Shown in pieces: positions 1 through 8,677 of a stretch of 64,000 nucleotides of DNA. Below the pieces are notes generated by a model. The model saw only the letters and a list, made by a program, of their open reading frames with translations, was not told where the DNA came from and searched no databases. Source of the stretch: Gemmatimonas aurantiaca. GTDB taxonomy: Bacteria; Gemmatimonadota; Gemmatimonadetes; Gemmatimonadales; Gemmatimonadaceae. The stretch covers positions 124,001 to 188,000 of the forward strand of contig NZ_JBBCJO010000011.1 of assembly GCF_037190085.1 (NCBI RefSeq), in the 5' to 3' direction. The position numbers were made by a program, and so were the translations under genes. Each line of letters opens with the position of its first letter. Positions within the stretch are counted from its first letter, which is position 1.

Positions 1-486
1 GATCTCCTGCAGGAGTGCCGTGATCTTGTCGGCGACGTTGCGCACCGCCATGCGTTCGATGGGCGTGAGCGCGCGGGTGAGCGCCGATCCCGTGCCTTCA
101 CCGCCGAACAGGCGATCGACGATGTACGTGCTGAATTCGGGTCCCACATCGATCACACCCTTCTGTCCGGTGCCGGCGATGTCGAAGATGTAGGACGAAC
201 AGGGCATCGGCAGCGAGAGCGTGAACTCGCCGAAGGAGAACTGCTCCACGCTCTGCAGACGGACTTCGATCTGCCCGCGCACGCGGGAGATGAGCCACGC
301 TTCGAGCCCCTTCACGAGGCGCTCGTACATCGCTTCGAGAGTCCGCAGGCGCTCCTTGGAGACGCGATGCGGACGCCGGAAGTCGTACACCTGTACATCG
401 AGACCGACGGCGGCCGTGGGCAGACCACGCGCGGTGCCGCCAAGCAGGCGATCGATGTCGGTTTGACTGAGCGTTTCCGAAGTCAT
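1..486 (-). CDS. fliM: Flagellar motor switch protein FliM (3' end outside window)
   Basis: FliM is the middle C-ring protein of the switch; it binds phosphorylated CheY and sets rotation direction. Only the first 162 residues are in the window. The extreme N-terminus carries LSQTDIDRLLGG (residues about 6-17), the conserved CheY-P-binding peptide of FliM. The middle domain follows, with RLFGGEG and LTPIERMAVRNVADK, typical of the family. The ATG at 484-486 is the only sensible start. fliM lies 43 bases downstream of fliL and should be co-transcribed with it from the sigma-54 type promoter at 1131-1146. Further flagellar genes probably continue leftward beyond the window. Identity is secure. 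Confidence 0.95.
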   Translation of the reverse strand, partial: MTSETLSQTDIDRLLGGTARGLPTAAVGLDVQVYDFRRPHRVSKERLRTLEAMYERLVKGLEAWLISRVRGQIEVRLQSVEQFSFGEFTLSLPMPCSSYIFDIAGTGQKGVIDVGPEFSTYIVDRLFGGEGTGSALTRALTPIERMAVRNVADKITALLQEI

Positions 487-529
487 GAGCGTGAGCGGAG
501 TAGGCGAGCGCGCGGGAAAGCGAACCGGG

Positions 530-1090
530 TTACTGGACGACGAACTGCGGGAAGTAGAGCCGCTTCACCGACTGCTTGCCGAAACGCGCGTCGACGGCGG
601 CCTGCAGTTCACTCTTGAACTGGTCGCGCTGCGTGATGTCGGTGAGCTGATCCACCGTCTTCGTGCCCAGGGCGGTGAGCACGATGTCCCGGAGCTCCGC
701 ATCGCGGGCCTTGAACTGCTCGAGCGCGGGCGGCTTGCCCGCTTCGATCGCGACCGTGAGCAGGAGGAAACGACTGCCCCCGCTGCCCGCCGGATTGAGC
801 ACGAGATTCTCGAGCAGCAGGACTTCTGCCGCTCCACCGCCTTTGGCGCCCTCCCCGCCATGCCCACCCTCCGCGGGGGCTCCATGTTCTCCGCCGGCCT
901 CGCCTTCAGCGGCACTGTCGGCTGCCACCACCGGCGTGGCTTTGCCCATCTTCTTGGCGGCCATGGGACCGAGCACGGCGGCACCGGTGCCACCACCCAC
1001 GGCAAGTCCAACGGCCACCATCCCGATCAGGAGCGGGAGCTTGGGCTTGGACGGAGCGGCTTCGGCGGCTTGTGGCTGTTCGCTGGACAT
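530..1090 (-). CDS. fliL: Flagellar basal body-associated protein FliL
   Basis: FliL is a single-span inner-membrane protein that sits around the stator and supports torque generation. The 186-residue product has a short cytoplasmic head, a membrane segment at about residues 20-45 (LPLLIGMVAVGLAVGGGTGAA), a Gly/Ala/Glu-rich linker with a GEHGAPAEGGHGGEG stretch, and a C-terminal FliL domain ending KRLYFPQFVVQ. The start MSSEQPQ at 1088-1090 is chosen because the reading frame upstream is arginine-rich and unlike coding sequence, and because the predicted transcription start at about 1120 lies just before it. First gene of a fliL-fliM unit, separated from flgE by 297 bases. Confidence 0.93.
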   Translation of the reverse strand: MSSEQPQAAEAAPSKPKLPLLIGMVAVGLAVGGGTGAAVLGPMAAKKMGKATPVVAADSAAEGEAGGEHGAPAEGGHGGEGAKGGGAAEVLLLENLVLNPAGSGGSRFLLLTVAIEAGKPPALEQFKARDAELRDIVLTALGTKTVDQLTDITQRDQFKSELQAAVDARFGKQSVKRLYFPQFVVQ

Positions 1091-1130
1091 AAACAGAGGG
1101 CGATAGAGTGGAGACGTCGCCCGCAGGAAA

Positions 1131-1146
1131 AGCAGTCTGTGTGCCA
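1131..1146 (-). promoter_or_regulatory. Sigma-54 (-24/-12) promoter for fliL-fliM
   Basis: On the minus strand this reads TGGCAC-ACAGA-CTGCT, with GG and GC exactly 10 bases apart, as sigma-54 requires. Transcription would start near 1120, about 30 bases before the fliL ATG. The activator candidate is the NtrC-type gene at 14215-15702. Assignment is by motif only. Confidence 0.7.
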
Positions 1147-1343
1147 CGGAAATCCGTTGCCGGGATTCCGCATGTAAGTGCAAGTGGTGAAACGACTTGC
1201 AGAATTTGTTGTTCGATGAGAACGGGCCGTGGAGGCCGGCGGGGGCCCGGCAAATACCGACAGTGTCCGCAATTTCCGGCAGAAAGTGCCGGGACATTCG
1301 ATGTGCGCGATGGACGCGCCGTACGTCGCCTGCCGGCCGGAAA

Positions 1344-1366
1344 CACCGCCCCATGCCGGGGCGGCG
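1344..1366 (-). terminator. Hairpin terminator after flgE
   Basis: A perfect 7-bp stem (CCGCCCC at 1346-1352, GGGGCGG at 1358-1364, 5-base loop) lies 24 bases beyond the flgE stop. On the minus strand it is followed by a short TGTTT run. It would separate the flgB-flgE operon from fliL-fliM, which has its own promoter. Confidence 0.6.
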
Positions 1367-1387
1367 TCCGGTCAGCCAGTCAGATCA

Positions 1388-2908
1388 TTACCGCTTGATG
1401 GTCATCAGTTCCTGCAGCATTTCATCCGAGGTGCTGACCACCTTGCCGTTGGCCTGGAAGCCGCGCTGGGCCACGATCATGTTCGTGAACTCCTGCGCCA
1501 GGTCGACGTTGGACATTTCCAGCGCACCCGAGGTGAGCTGCGACTGCGACCCTTCCAGGGCGAAGCCCAGCACGGCGCCGCCGGAGTTGGCCGACTCCTG
1601 GTACATGTTGTCGCCGATGCGCAGCAGACCGCTCGGGTTGTTGAAGTCGGCGAGTACGATGCGGGCGAGCGGCGACGTGGTGCCGTTCGTGAAGAACCCC
1701 GTGATCAGGCCGAAGCGGTCGATCGAGAAGTTCTGCAGTGTGCCGGCCGTATACCCGTTCTGGTCGCGCAGCACGGCCGTCGAGGCCGTCGAGGCGAACT
1801 GCGTCAGGCCGTTCACCCCACCACCCAGCACCAGGTCGATGCGCACCGGATTGGCGCCGGGCACGGCGAAGTTCAGCGTGGCACTGATGTTGGTGTTGAG
1901 CAGGCCCGCGTTGTCGAACGTGAACGTGCCGCTGTTCTCGCTCGTGGTGGCCGTGTCGGGGCTCATGAAGTAGCCGATCTTGATCTGCGAATTGATCGGC
2001 ATATTGGCGGTGAACTGCACCGCCGGCGGCGGACCCGCGGAGAACGAGTAGTCGCCCGGGTTGTTGTATTCCACGCCGGTGGCGCTGTACACGCGGACAT
2101 TGTCCGGCAGAATCTCGTAGCCCGAGGGCGGGGTGGGCAGCGGAATGTCGCTCGGCGGCGAGTTGCCGTCGGTCTGCACGTCGAACGTCTGCGCCGAGGC
2201 GATGGGATCGATGCGCCAGTCCCAGGAATTGGGGCCGGTCTTCCACATCTGGAGCTTCACGTCGTGCTTGGTGCCCTGCGAGTCGTACACACCGATCTGC
2301 GTCTCCGTCCATGCCTTCTCGTTGATCGGCAGCGCGCGGTCGAGCGGATCGTTGAAGTCGCCCTGGAACACCGGCGACGACGCATTGAGGTTGCCGGCCA
2401 GCTTCATTTCCGTGGTCGGCCGCGCCGAGACCTTCTGTCCGAAGGGAAGACGGACGTCCTGGATCCCGTCCTGCAGCATGCCGTTCTCATACATGCGGCC
2501 CTGCACGATGAAACCGTTGGCGGGTGAGACGAGCTGACCCAGCGCATCCACCTGGAAGTTGCCGGCGCGTGTGTAGAAACTCTGATTGCCTTTGCGCACC
2601 ACGAAGAACGAGTCACCCTGGATCGCGACGTCGGTGTTCAGACCGGTCGTTTCGAGATTGCCCTGGTTGAAGATCTGGTCGATGGAACCGATCTGCATGC
2701 CGAGGCCGATCTGGATGGGATTGATACCACCCTGATCGCCGGGCGGACGGCTGGCGCCCTGCAGGAGCTGCGCGAAGCCCTCCTTGAAGGTGACGCGGCC
2801 CGCCTTGAAGGCGACGGTGTTGACGTTGGCAATGTTGTTGCCGATGACGTCCATGCGCACCTGGTTGTTGCGCAGGCCGGACACGCCGGCATAGAGAGAG
2901 CGAAGCAT
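1388..2908 (-). CDS. flgE: Flagellar hook protein FlgE
   Basis: FlgE polymerises into the hook, the flexible joint between rod and filament. The 506-residue product starts MLRSLYAGVSGLRNNQVRMD, followed by NNIANVNTVAFKAGRV, the axial-family N-terminal motif. It ends with the matching C-terminal helix (LAQEFTNMIVAQRGFQANGKV). The middle holds the FlgE D1/D2 region. Length fits the longer FlgE forms. It is the last gene of the basal-body operon, directly after flgD (the hook cap that it needs for assembly), and is followed by a hairpin terminator. Confidence 0.96.
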   Translation of the reverse strand: MLRSLYAGVSGLRNNQVRMDVIGNNIANVNTVAFKAGRVTFKEGFAQLLQGASRPPGDQGGINPIQIGLGMQIGSIDQIFNQGNLETTGLNTDVAIQGDSFFVVRKGNQSFYTRAGNFQVDALGQLVSPANGFIVQGRMYENGMLQDGIQDVRLPFGQKVSARPTTEMKLAGNLNASSPVFQGDFNDPLDRALPINEKAWTETQIGVYDSQGTKHDVKLQMWKTGPNSWDWRIDPIASAQTFDVQTDGNSPPSDIPLPTPPSGYEILPDNVRVYSATGVEYNNPGDYSFSAGPPPAVQFTANMPINSQIKIGYFMSPDTATTSENSGTFTFDNAGLLNTNISATLNFAVPGANPVRIDLVLGGGVNGLTQFASTASTAVLRDQNGYTAGTLQNFSIDRFGLITGFFTNGTTSPLARIVLADFNNPSGLLRIGDNMYQESANSGGAVLGFALEGSQSQLTSGALEMSNVDLAQEFTNMIVAQRGFQANGKVVSTSDEMLQELMTIKR

Positions 2909-2948
2909 CTGGTTGGGTCCTCGGAGTCAGGTCGCGATCGGGAAGGAA

Positions 2949-3743
2949 TCAGGCGCGGATCTGGATGAGCTGGGACATCGGGACCTGCAATGCGTCGCCG
3001 ATGATCATCATGGGGTAGCCATTCTCGTACTTCATGCCGGTGATCCGACCGACCGTGTACGTCTTGGCACTCTGAAACAGGCCGCCATCCTTTGCGACGT
3101 CGAACTTGTACGTGTACTGCCCCGGTTCGAGTGGCGGATCCCACTCGTAGTCGCCGACGTTGAACGACGACTGTCCGGCTTTCACATGACCGACCACCGC
3201 CTGACCGACGGCCTCACCCTTGCTGTTGATCATGGTGATACGGCCGGTGCCTTCCAGCGATCCGGTATCCACGACGATCTGGCCGGTGCCATCCTTGTCG
3301 ACGAACGCCGTGTTGCCCGTCGTGACGCCGACCTTGCCGACCGTGGCCATCGCCATCTGCCCTTCGATAAGCTGCGCGAGTTCGTCCGCGCGCTCGTTCT
3401 GGGTCGCCTCGAGCGAGACGATCGCGTCCTTCATCTCGCCGGTCGCCGTTTTCTGCGCGTCCAGCGACTCGTTCATCTTCAGGAGCTGTTCGACGGTGGA
3501 GAACTGCGCGAGCTGCGCCGCCATGTCCTTGCCGTCCATCGGATTGAGCGGATCCTGATTCTTGAGCTGCGCCACGAGCATCTTGAGGAATTCGTCGCGC
3601 CCCATGCCTTTCGGATTGGTGGGCAGGGTGCGTTCCGGCGACGGCTCGGCCGCGCCGACCGGGGGCTCCGGATAGTTGGTGCCGTCGGTGTTCGATGTCG
3701 TGTTGAACATCGAGCTGTAGCTGTTGCGTACGTCGGCGATCAT
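2949..3743 (-). CDS. flgD: Flagellar hook cap protein FlgD
   Basis: FlgD caps the growing hook and is required for FlgE assembly. The 264-residue product has the conserved FlgD N-terminal block (GRDEFLKMLVAQLKNQDPLNPMDGKDMAAQLAQFSTVEQL split over residues about 45-90) and a C-terminal Ig-like/Tudor part with GQYTYKFDVA. I place the start at MIADVRNSYSSMF, whose ATG at 3741-3743 shares one base with the fliK stop (TGATG), the coupling seen across this operon. The longer open frame upstream is the fliK 3' end read out of frame. Confidence 0.94.
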   Translation of the reverse strand: MIADVRNSYSSMFNTTSNTDGTNYPEPPVGAAEPSPERTLPTNPKGMGRDEFLKMLVAQLKNQDPLNPMDGKDMAAQLAQFSTVEQLLKMNESLDAQKTATGEMKDAIVSLEATQNERADELAQLIEGQMAMATVGKVGVTTGNTAFVDKDGTGQIVVDTGSLEGTGRITMINSKGEAVGQAVVGHVKAGQSSFNVGDYEWDPPLEPGQYTYKFDVAKDGGLFQSAKTYTVGRITGMKYENGYPMMIIGDALQVPMSQLIQIRA

Positions 3744-5971
3744 CACTCGTTCCCGAGGAAGAAGTTCGGACGGCGCTGCCGTCCCTGCTGCTCTTGCCGG
3801 TCGTCGCGGGCTTCCGAAGCCTGCTCCCGACGCGATGAATCCTGCTGCCACTCGCGCTGACGTTCTCCCGTCGCACGATCCCGCTGTCCACCACCCTGTC
3901 CGTTCGCCGTGCCCTCGCCCGACGAAGCGGCGGTGGTCAACGTCTTGAGCGGATCCCGATCGAGGCCCGCCACGCGCGACGGATCCGTCGTCTCGGTGCG
4001 GGCGCCGCTGATGCGTACGGTGTCGCCGTCGAGCCCATGCCGTCCGAGCGCATCCTGCAACTCCGCCGTGCGCAGCCGCAGCCGATCGGCGGTGGCGGCA
4101 TCCGTGGAGATGTGCGTGCTCACGGTGTTGCCGCGCAGATCGACCGTGATTTTCTCCTGCGTGCCATTGGCGTTGTCGACGTTGAGCGTCATGCGGGCGA
4201 GCGGTCCGGCCGGCGCATCGGCGCGCATCTGCTGGATGTCCGACACACGCTGCGCCTGGTCGCTGCCGGCTGTCGGAGAAACGCTCGATGCACGCTCCGT
4301 GCCCGTCGTCGCGCCATTCGTGGGGCCGCTCATCGATGCCGCACCGAACGGCAGCGTCGTGTCGGTGTTGCCGCTGAGCGCCTCGCTGCGCCGGTGCTCG
4401 CTGCGTGACGATGTGCTCTGTCGCTCGCTCTGCGCGCCATCCCGGTTGTTCGACATGTTGTGACTGTCGCGTCCGGTCTGTTGCGCGGCGAGCGTCTGGA
4501 TGTTGCCGACGCCGGTACTGGATGTGCTCTGCGCATCGGCGACTCGCGCAACCGTTGCCACGGAAGCCACGCCGGCAACACGTGCCACGCCGGCAGCTCC
4601 TGCCGGGTCGTTTGTGTTCGCGGCGGATTGCGTCGTGGTGCGTGACGAGGCACTGCGCTGCGCGAGCTCGAGGTGTCCCGGATCTTTCATGCCGAGCGTG
4701 CGCAATCCCTCCTCACGGGCAATGCGCTGCAGACGGGCGAAGCCGGCGGCGTTCTGATAACTGCCATCGATGATGACATCGACCGCTTCGCCATGCGTGT
4801 GTGCGGAGTCGCGCGTCCACGTCACGACCGATCCTTCGCGGGTGCGTCCCTGCTCGTACAGCCAGTCCTGTCGTTCCTGCGAACGGACCGTCTCCACGAC
4901 GGTCACGTCGTGACCGTATTCGTTCTTCATGCGTTCGACCACACGCTCGACACGTGCGCGCAGATCGGGATCGAGGCCATCCAGGGCTTTCACCGGTGCG
5001 GTGACATCCGTGCCCGACGCACCGTTCGTCGCCCGTCCCGCCGGCGCATTGCCAGCCATCGCGAGGAGCGCGGCGAGATCCGGATTGTCCGACGCGCCCG
5101 ATCGCTGTGCGGCAAGGGTCTCGAGCGCCGACAGATTCGAGGAGGTCTCGTCCACTCCGAGCAGACTGGCATTGGTGCGACTCATGATCGCCCGGGCAGC
5201 CAGTCGCGCGCCCGCAGGTGTGCCGGCCTGGGCCAGCAGGGCATCGAGCGCCGCACGGGCATCCGCGCCTTTCGCATCGCCGATGGCCAGCAGTTGCTCG
5301 ACCGACGCACTCCGGCGGGAAGAGACCCGCGACAGCGCATCGAGCATTCTTGTCCGCTGCACGTCGGCTTCGTCGCCGCGGTTCGTGTCCGTCATGGAAC
5401 GCGATGTCGTGTCGGCAATGGCGCCGGTCATATCGCTGGACGAGGTGCGTGGCACTTCCACCGTATCATCTCCCTGCGTCGACTGCGCATGCGCAGTCCG
5501 TGCATGCGTCGTACGCGCATAGGCGGTGCGTGCGTAGGCGGCAAGATCGATCACGTCCGAAGGCCGGTCATCACCCGCCATCCGCACGAGCGCACCCTGA
5601 GACGAGGCCGCGTCCGCCGGCGCCGCATCTCCGGACGTGCCGGATGCAGACCATGCGTCGACAGAGACATCGCTCCCGGCATGCCCTTCGGTTGTAAGAA
5701 GGCGATCGACCAGCGATGCGGCGTCTTCCGGCAACTGTTCGATGAGATCCTGGCGCACGAGGGGACCCGCGCCGGCCAGCAATGCCAGCAGGGCGGAGAA
5801 CTCCGACCGGGAAACCCTGTGTGGCTTCCCGGCCTCCTCGGTGCGGTCACGTTCATCCTCGCGGATACCGTTCCGTTCCGATGGGCGCGCCGTGTCGCGC
5901 TCTTTCACACGGGTTGCCGTCCGTTCGGGGGCCGGTCGATTCACGGCCCAGGACACATCCATGGGACTCAT
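3743..5971 (-). CDS. fliK: FliK-type hook-length control protein with an internal M15 peptidase domain
   Basis: FliK measures hook length and switches export specificity through FlhB. The identification rests on position (motE-like, fliK, flgD, flgE) and on a C-terminal Flg_hook-like domain at about residues 590-657 (MTLNVDNANG, ITVDLRGN, LRLRTAELQDALGRHGLD). Unusually, residues about 332-436 form a VanY/M15-type D,L-peptidase domain: S-x-H391-xx-G-x-A-x-D398 (SAHTHGEAVD) plus D430-PG-H433 (DPGHLEL), so all expected zinc and catalytic residues are present. The rest is low-complexity linker with tandem repeats, for example AYART-type repeats at about 145-162 and a GVARVAGVASVATVARVAD stretch at about 461-479, as expected for a tape-measure protein. 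At 742 residues it is much longer than typical FliK. It overlaps the motE-like gene by 4 bp (ATGA). The flagellar role is well supported; peptidase activity is inferred. Confidence 0.85.
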   Translation of the reverse strand: MSPMDVSWAVNRPAPERTATRVKERDTARPSERNGIREDERDRTEEAGKPHRVSRSEFSALLALLAGAGPLVRQDLIEQLPEDAASLVDRLLTTEGHAGSDVSVDAWSASGTSGDAAPADAASSQGALVRMAGDDRPSDVIDLAAYARTAYARTTHARTAHAQSTQGDDTVEVPRTSSSDMTGAIADTTSRSMTDTNRGDEADVQRTRMLDALSRVSSRRSASVEQLLAIGDAKGADARAALDALLAQAGTPAGARLAARAIMSRTNASLLGVDETSSNLSALETLAAQRSGASDNPDLAALLAMAGNAPAGRATNGASGTDVTAPVKALDGLDPDLRARVERVVERMKNEYGHDVTVVETVRSQERQDWLYEQGRTREGSVVTWTRDSAHTHGEAVDVIIDGSYQNAAGFARLQRIAREEGLRTLGMKDPGHLELAQRSASSRTTTQSAANTNDPAGAAGVARVAGVASVATVARVADAQSTSSTGVGNIQTLAAQQTGRDSHNMSNNRDGAQSERQSTSSRSEHRRSEALSGNTDTTLPFGAASMSGPTNGATTGTERASSVSPTAGSDQAQRVSDIQQMRADAPAGPLARMTLNVDNANGTQEKITVDLRGNTVSTHISTDAATADRLRLRTAELQDALGRHGLDGDTVRISGARTETTDPSRVAGLDRDPLKTLTTAASSGEGTANGQGGGQRDRATGERQREWQQDSSRREQASEARDDRQEQQGRQRRPNFFLGNE

Positions 5972-6789
5972 GGTGTTGCCGCGGGCTTGGTGCCCGCTCT
6001 CGTGATGGCCGCGGCACGGGCCGCCGGCAATGCCGTGAGAATCGCGGCCGCCTGCCGATCATTCATCGACGCCAGGATGCCGCGGATATCCGCATCCGTC
6101 ATCTGATCGAGCACCTTCGCGGCATCCTTGGCCGACATGGCGCTGAAGATCTTCGCCAATCGCTGTTCGGGCATCGGCGTGTTCAGGGCGGCATCGCGCG
6201 CGCTCTTCACGAGGGCCGCCGCGGAGGCCGTACTGGAAGGCACGGTCGACGAAGCCGGTGTGGCCGTGGATGTCGGAGACGCGGCATCATGAGTATCGGC
6301 GGGCTTCGCATCGCCCTTGCCGGCCGTCGCGGCTTTCAGTGTTCCCGACGCCGTCGGCGTGGCCGACGGCGCGGTATTGGGGGGCGCACCGTGACCCGTG
6401 GTCGCACCCGCCGTCTTGCCGGTCGCAGCTGCTGTCTTGCCAACGGGGCTCGCGATCCCGCGTTCCTTGCGCAACGCCGCGCGCGCCGATTCGAGTGCGC
6501 GAATGCTGTCGGCCGGCGTGAGCGTGACATCATCGGCCGTGCTGTCGTGACTGGCGGGTGCTTCAGTCGCCGGTGCGGTGGTCGAATCACCGGTCGCATG
6601 TTCGTCATGACCGGCCCCGGCGTGTTCGTTGCCCATCTTCGACGAATCGGCCGGATGATTCTTCAGGCTGTCAGCCAAATGTGCCGAGTCGGCGGCAAAC
6701 TTCGCCGACGCCCGCATATACGCGTACCCTGAGCCGCCACCCAGGCCGGCCAGCAGTCCAACGACAATGGGAATGAGCAACTGCTTCAT
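5968..6789 (-). CDS. MotE/YlxF-like protein with MgtE-N-type domain
   Basis: This 273-residue protein has one N-terminal membrane span (residues about 4-25, LLIPIVVGLLAGLGGGSGYA). A long Ala/Thr/Ser/Pro-rich periplasmic linker follows, and a C-terminal helical repeat domain (RLAKIFSAMSAKDAAKVLDQM, then ILASMNDRQAAAILTALP) of the kind shared by MgtE-N, FliG-M and MotE. Its place between fliJ and fliK is exactly that of ylxF in Bacillus. Rhizobial MotE is a periplasmic chaperone for a motility protein; whether that applies here is unknown. It overlaps both neighbours by 4 bp, so it is firmly part of the flagellar operon. Confidence 0.75.
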   Translation of the reverse strand: MKQLLIPIVVGLLAGLGGGSGYAYMRASAKFAADSAHLADSLKNHPADSSKMGNEHAGAGHDEHATGDSTTAPATEAPASHDSTADDVTLTPADSIRALESARAALRKERGIASPVGKTAAATGKTAGATTGHGAPPNTAPSATPTASGTLKAATAGKGDAKPADTHDAASPTSTATPASSTVPSSTASAAALVKSARDAALNTPMPEQRLAKIFSAMSAKDAAKVLDQMTDADIRGILASMNDRQAAAILTALPAARAAAITRAGTKPAATP

Positions 6790-7289
6790 CGGGTCGATCC
6801 ATCACGAGGGGGAGCGCTCTCGGTGGTGTCACCGGAGCACGGAGCCTGCTGATCCTGTTTGCGGGCGAACTGCATCAGTGCCACTTCGTCCATCTGTGCC
6901 CGGTCGCGCTGGGCTTCATCCGCGCGCCACGCATCGGCATGTCTGGACTTGAGTCGGTTCAGCACACGGCGGTCGCGTGCCGCTTCTTCAAGCAACTCCT
7001 GTGCCTGACGCACGCCGGCGTCGGCCTGCTTCACGGCATCGCCCGCGACAAGCAAGCGCTCGTCGAGCGAAGCGAGCGTGGTGCCGAGCTGCTGCAGGTG
7101 TCCGATACGCGCCGTCATGCCGGTCGCGGCGTGGAGCTGGGCCTGTGAATCGGCCTTCAGGTTCTGCAGGGCAAGACGCGCCTCGGTGGCGCGGTCGGCG
7201 ACGTCCCGGGCGGAGGCCAGTTCACGGGCCTTGGCCTGTTCATGCTGTTCGCGCAATTCGAGCAGCCGCTGCAGACGGAACCGGAACAT
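6786..7289 (-). CDS. fliJ: Flagellar export chaperone/stalk protein FliJ
   Basis: FliJ is the coiled-coil stalk that fits into the FliI hexamer and helps escort substrates to the export gate. The 167-residue product begins MFRFRLQRLLELREQHEQAKARELA, the standard FliJ start, and is almost wholly helical and charged. Its stop shares one base with nothing upstream but its ATG abuts the fliI stop (TGATG at 7287-7291), and its end overlaps the motE-like gene by 4 bp. Confidence 0.88.
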   Translation of the reverse strand: MFRFRLQRLLELREQHEQAKARELASARDVADRATEARLALQNLKADSQAQLHAATGMTARIGHLQQLGTTLASLDERLLVAGDAVKQADAGVRQAQELLEEAARDRRVLNRLKSRHADAWRADEAQRDRAQMDEVALMQFARKQDQQAPCSGDTTESAPPRDGSTR

Positions 7290-8677
7290 CAGTTGCGCCT
7301 CTTCACCGACGCTTCGATCGCTTCCGCGATGTCGTTGAGCGCCTGATAGGTGTCACCGTAGTGGGAGATCTCGTCCGGACGCTGCTGAAGGAACTCAAGC
7401 ACCTTGTGCCGATAGACGATGGCCGCGTCCACGTAGGGGTCGCTCCCTTTCTGGTACGCGCCCACCATGATGAGATCTTCCTTCTCGCGATACGCGGCTT
7501 CGAGACGAAGCATCGCGCTGCCGCTGCGTCGCTGGACGTCGTTGGTGATGTGGTCTTTCACACGACTCTTCGAGTCGAGCACGTCGATGGCGGGGAAGTG
7601 ATTCTGCGCGGCCAGTCGCCGGGTCAGTACGATGTGGCCGTCGAGAATCGATCGTGCGGCATCGGCCACCGGTTCGTTGAAATCGTCGCCGTCCACCAGC
7701 ACCGTGTAGATGCCCGTGATGCCGCCGCGGTCGCCGTTGCCGGCCCGCTCCAGCAGGCGCGGAAGATTGGCGAACACCGATGGCGGGTATCCCTTGGTGG
7801 TGGGCGGCTCACCGGTGGCCAGCCCGATCTCGCGCCAGGCCATCGCCACGCGTGTCACCGAATCCACCATGAGCAGCACCTGTTTGCCCTGATCGCGGAA
7901 GTACTCGGCGATGGCCGTGGCCACGAGCGCGCCACGCGCACGCACGAGCGCTGCCTGATCGCCCGTCGCCACGATCACGACCGAGCGCGCGAGCCCCTCG
8001 GCGCCCAGGGAGTTCTCCAGGAACTCCCGCACTTCACGGCCCCGTTCACCCAGCAGGGCGATCACATTGACATCGGCCTGGGCATGTCGCGCGATCATGC
8101 CCAGCATCGTGCTCTTGCCCACGCCGGAACCGGCGAAGATGCCCACACGCTGGCCGCGGCCAATGGTCAGGAGGCCGTCGATGGCACGGACACCCGTTTC
8201 CATCGGGCGATCGATCGTTTCGCGCTGCAGCGGATTGGGCGGCTCGGCCGAGAGCGGCACCCGCTCGATCGTATCGAGTTTGCCCTTGCCATCGATGGGA
8301 TGGCCGAGGCCATTGAGGACACGACCCAGCAGACCGGGCCCCACATCCACACCGAACGTGCGGCCGAGGGGCTGCACGCTGGCCCCGGCATGCAATCCGT
8401 CCAGTTCACCGAGTGGCATGAGCAGCACATGCCGTTCATTGAATCCCACGACCTCGGCCAGCACCGAACGGTCGCGCGCGTGGTTGGTGATGCGACACAG
8501 TGAACCGAGACCGACATCGATGCCGGTGGCCTCGACCACCAGGCCGACCACGCGGGTGACCCGACCGTACGGTGCAAACCGCTCGGCGCGACCCAGTCGG
8601 TCGGTGAGCACGTCGAGCGCCGATTCGGAGTCGGTCAACGCGGTGTTGTAGGTGGGAGTCTTCATCGCCACCGTCAC
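7289..8677 (-). CDS. fliI: Flagellar export ATPase FliI
   Basis: FliI is the cytoplasmic ATPase that powers substrate unfolding and entry into the flagellar type III export gate. The 462-residue product has the Walker A loop GSGVGKST, the GERGREV motif, and the Walker B strand ending in LLMVDSVTR, all matching FliI/F1-beta type ATPases. The GTG start at 8675-8677 overlaps the fliH stop by 4 bp (GTGA) and is preceded by a GGGGA ribosome-binding site. An ATG four codons later (8665) is a possible alternative. Confidence 0.96.
   Translation of the reverse strand: MTVAMKTPTYNTALTDSESALDVLTDRLGRAERFAPYGRVTRVVGLVVEATGIDVGLGSLCRITNHARDRSVLAEVVGFNERHVLLMPLGELDGLHAGASVQPLGRTFGVDVGPGLLGRVLNGLGHPIDGKGKLDTIERVPLSAEPPNPLQRETIDRPMETGVRAIDGLLTIGRGQRVGIFAGSGVGKSTMLGMIARHAQADVNVIALLGERGREVREFLENSLGAEGLARSVVIVATGDQAALVRARGALVATAIAEYFRDQGKQVLLMVDSVTRVAMAWREIGLATGEPPTTKGYPPSVFANLPRLLERAGNGDRGGITGIYTVLVDGDDFNEPVADAARSILDGHIVLTRRLAAQNHFPAIDVLDSKSRVKDHITNDVQRRSGSAMLRLEAAYREKEDLIMVGAYQKGSDPYVDAAIVYRHKVLEFLQQRPDEISHYGDTYQALNDIAEAIEASVKRRN

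Larger units (their letters stand above)
1091..1387. other. flgE-fliL intergenic region
   Basis: This 297-base gap holds the fliL sigma-54 promoter near one end and a flgE terminator hairpin near the other. I see no convincing gene in it; the open frames crossing it have arginine-rich, shadow-like composition. Confidence 0.6.
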
